From the NCBI RefSeq assembly GCF_000223905.1, contig NC_015943.1, positions 372,001 to 436,000 of the forward strand: 64,000 bases of DNA, in the 5' to 3' direction. The notes beneath the pieces were generated by a model. The model made no database searches. It was given only the letters and a program-made list of their open reading frames with translations, and had not been told where the DNA came from. This document shows positions 63,623-64,000 of the stretch, in pieces. The DNA comes from Haloarcula hispanica ATCC 33960 (GTDB lineage Archaea > Halobacteriota > Halobacteria > Halobacteriales > Haloarculaceae). Both the position numbers and the translations under genes were made by a program. The number at the start of each line of letters is the position of its first letter. Positions within the stretch are counted from its first letter, which is position 1.

Positions 63623-63710
63623 CAATACTTTACTGTCGGCTGTAAGTCTGTAAAGAATTTCGCCACCCGGGGTGGCGAATATCTTAAAATAGTTACAGCC
63701 AACAGTATTG
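63623..63710. repeat. Compound 88-bp inverted repeat (MITE-like or terminator/operator)
   Basis: Outer arms caatac-(ttta)-ctgtcggctgtaa (63623-63645) and ttacagccaacagtattg (63693-63710) are complementary apart from a short insertion and one mismatch. Inside is a near-perfect palindrome, ttcgccaccc-g-gggtggcgaa (63659-63679). The element lies between the molybdoenzyme operon start and the stress-protein end, both minus strand. It could be a miniature transposon, a strong terminator for the stress gene or a regulator site of the operon. Confidence 0.6.
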
Positions 63711-63732
63711 ACTTGCCGAAGACTATCGGTAC

Positions 63733-64000
63733 CTACTCCGGGAGATAAAAATCGGATTTCGATTGTCTGTGCGGGGACGTGTTCCTGAGTTGAGCGATTT
63801 TGGACGGGTTCCGATGGCGAACGATGACAACGTCGTAGGCGTCGTCCGATGCAATCGACCCGCCGACACTGCTGATGCTCGTGACTAGGTGGCCGGCGTT
63901 TTCGCTTCCGATGAATACCATTGACGCGTCTTCTCTCTTGGCCATCTTACGGATGGCTTTCGCCACCGATCCGGCCGGCGCGTACCGATCCACGACTGTA
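63733..64000 (-). CDS. Universal stress protein family, C-terminal part, cut by window edge
   Basis: At least 88 residues are readable; the frame is open to the window edge and the N-terminus is missing. AKAIRKMAKREDASMVFIGSENAGHLVTSISSVGGSIASDDAYDVVIVRH follows the UspA pattern, with the ATP-loop GxxG(9)G(S) region slightly degenerate and the final beta-strand VVIVRH. A 20-residue tail extends past the domain. The role is unknown; such proteins are common and varied in haloarchaea. Confidence 0.7.
   Translation of the reverse strand, partial: TVVDRYAPAGSVAKAIRKMAKREDASMVFIGSENAGHLVTSISSVGGSIASDDAYDVVIVRHRNPSKIAQLRNTSPHRQSKSDFYLPE

Overview
ORGANISM. The window reads as haloarchaeal DNA. Coding sequence is GC-rich, the proteins are rich in Asp and Glu, exported proteins carry twin-arginine signals with lipobox cysteines, an Orc1/Cdc6 initiator sits beside its own iterons, and promoters look like TATA elements close to leaderless start codons. 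A Haloarcula-like host is my inference from general character, not from a search. No rRNA, tRNA, CRISPR array or transposase gene was found.

LAYOUT. (1) 1-4428, minus strand: the N-terminal part of an acyl-CoA synthetase, two adjacent UbiD-family decarboxylases (one without the catalytic loop) and a small unknown protein. (2) 4718-7741, plus strand: a UbiB/ABC1 kinase and an MgtC-DUF4010 membrane protein. (3) 7890-11114, minus strand: a Zn/Cd-type P1B ATPase preceded by a Bat-type HTH regulator, with a perfect 16-bp palindrome between them. (4) 11300-13113: an orc1/cdc6 gene bracketed by eight copies of a G-string-bearing repeat, a probable replication origin. (5) 13358-16640: a tiny membrane protein, a DUF35/thiolase pair and an Old Yellow Enzyme homologue. 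(6) 16915-28721: a phosphorus-scavenging island with a Ugp-type ABC transporter, a secreted glycerophosphodiesterase, a HAD phosphatase operon (with a second MgtC-DUF4010 and a 41-aa gene) and a Phn-type ABC transporter. (7) 29471-54563, minus strand: a BREX defence island of about 25 kb closest to the haloarchaeal type 5 arrangement: BrxA-like, BrxC, BrxB, second BrxC, PD-(D/E)xK nuclease, PglX, unknown 177-aa protein, PglZ, second PglX, SNF2 helicase. (8) 54649-63477, minus strand: a type II DMSO-reductase-family molybdoenzyme operon in the order catalytic subunit, Fe-S subunit, TorD-like chaperone, haem-b subunit, followed by a HEAT-repeat protein, an unknown protein and an Mrp/NBP35 ATPase. 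(9) 63623-64000: a compound inverted repeat and the C-terminal part of a universal stress protein.

HOW IT FITS TOGETHER. The phosphorus island joins extracellular cleavage of glycerophosphodiesters, uptake of glycerol-3-phosphate-like and phosphonate/phosphate-like solutes, and a cytoplasmic HAD phosphatase. The BREX genes are tightly packed, with several 4-bp start/stop overlaps. The two PglX methylases share near-identical ends, including a 98-bp perfect direct repeat, but one has an AT-rich centre. This suggests specificity exchange by recombination or import. The molybdoenzyme operon encodes an exported respiratory enzyme with its maturation chaperone, plus accessory genes whose role I can only infer from position. 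Its Fe-S subunit lacks one otherwise conserved cysteine.
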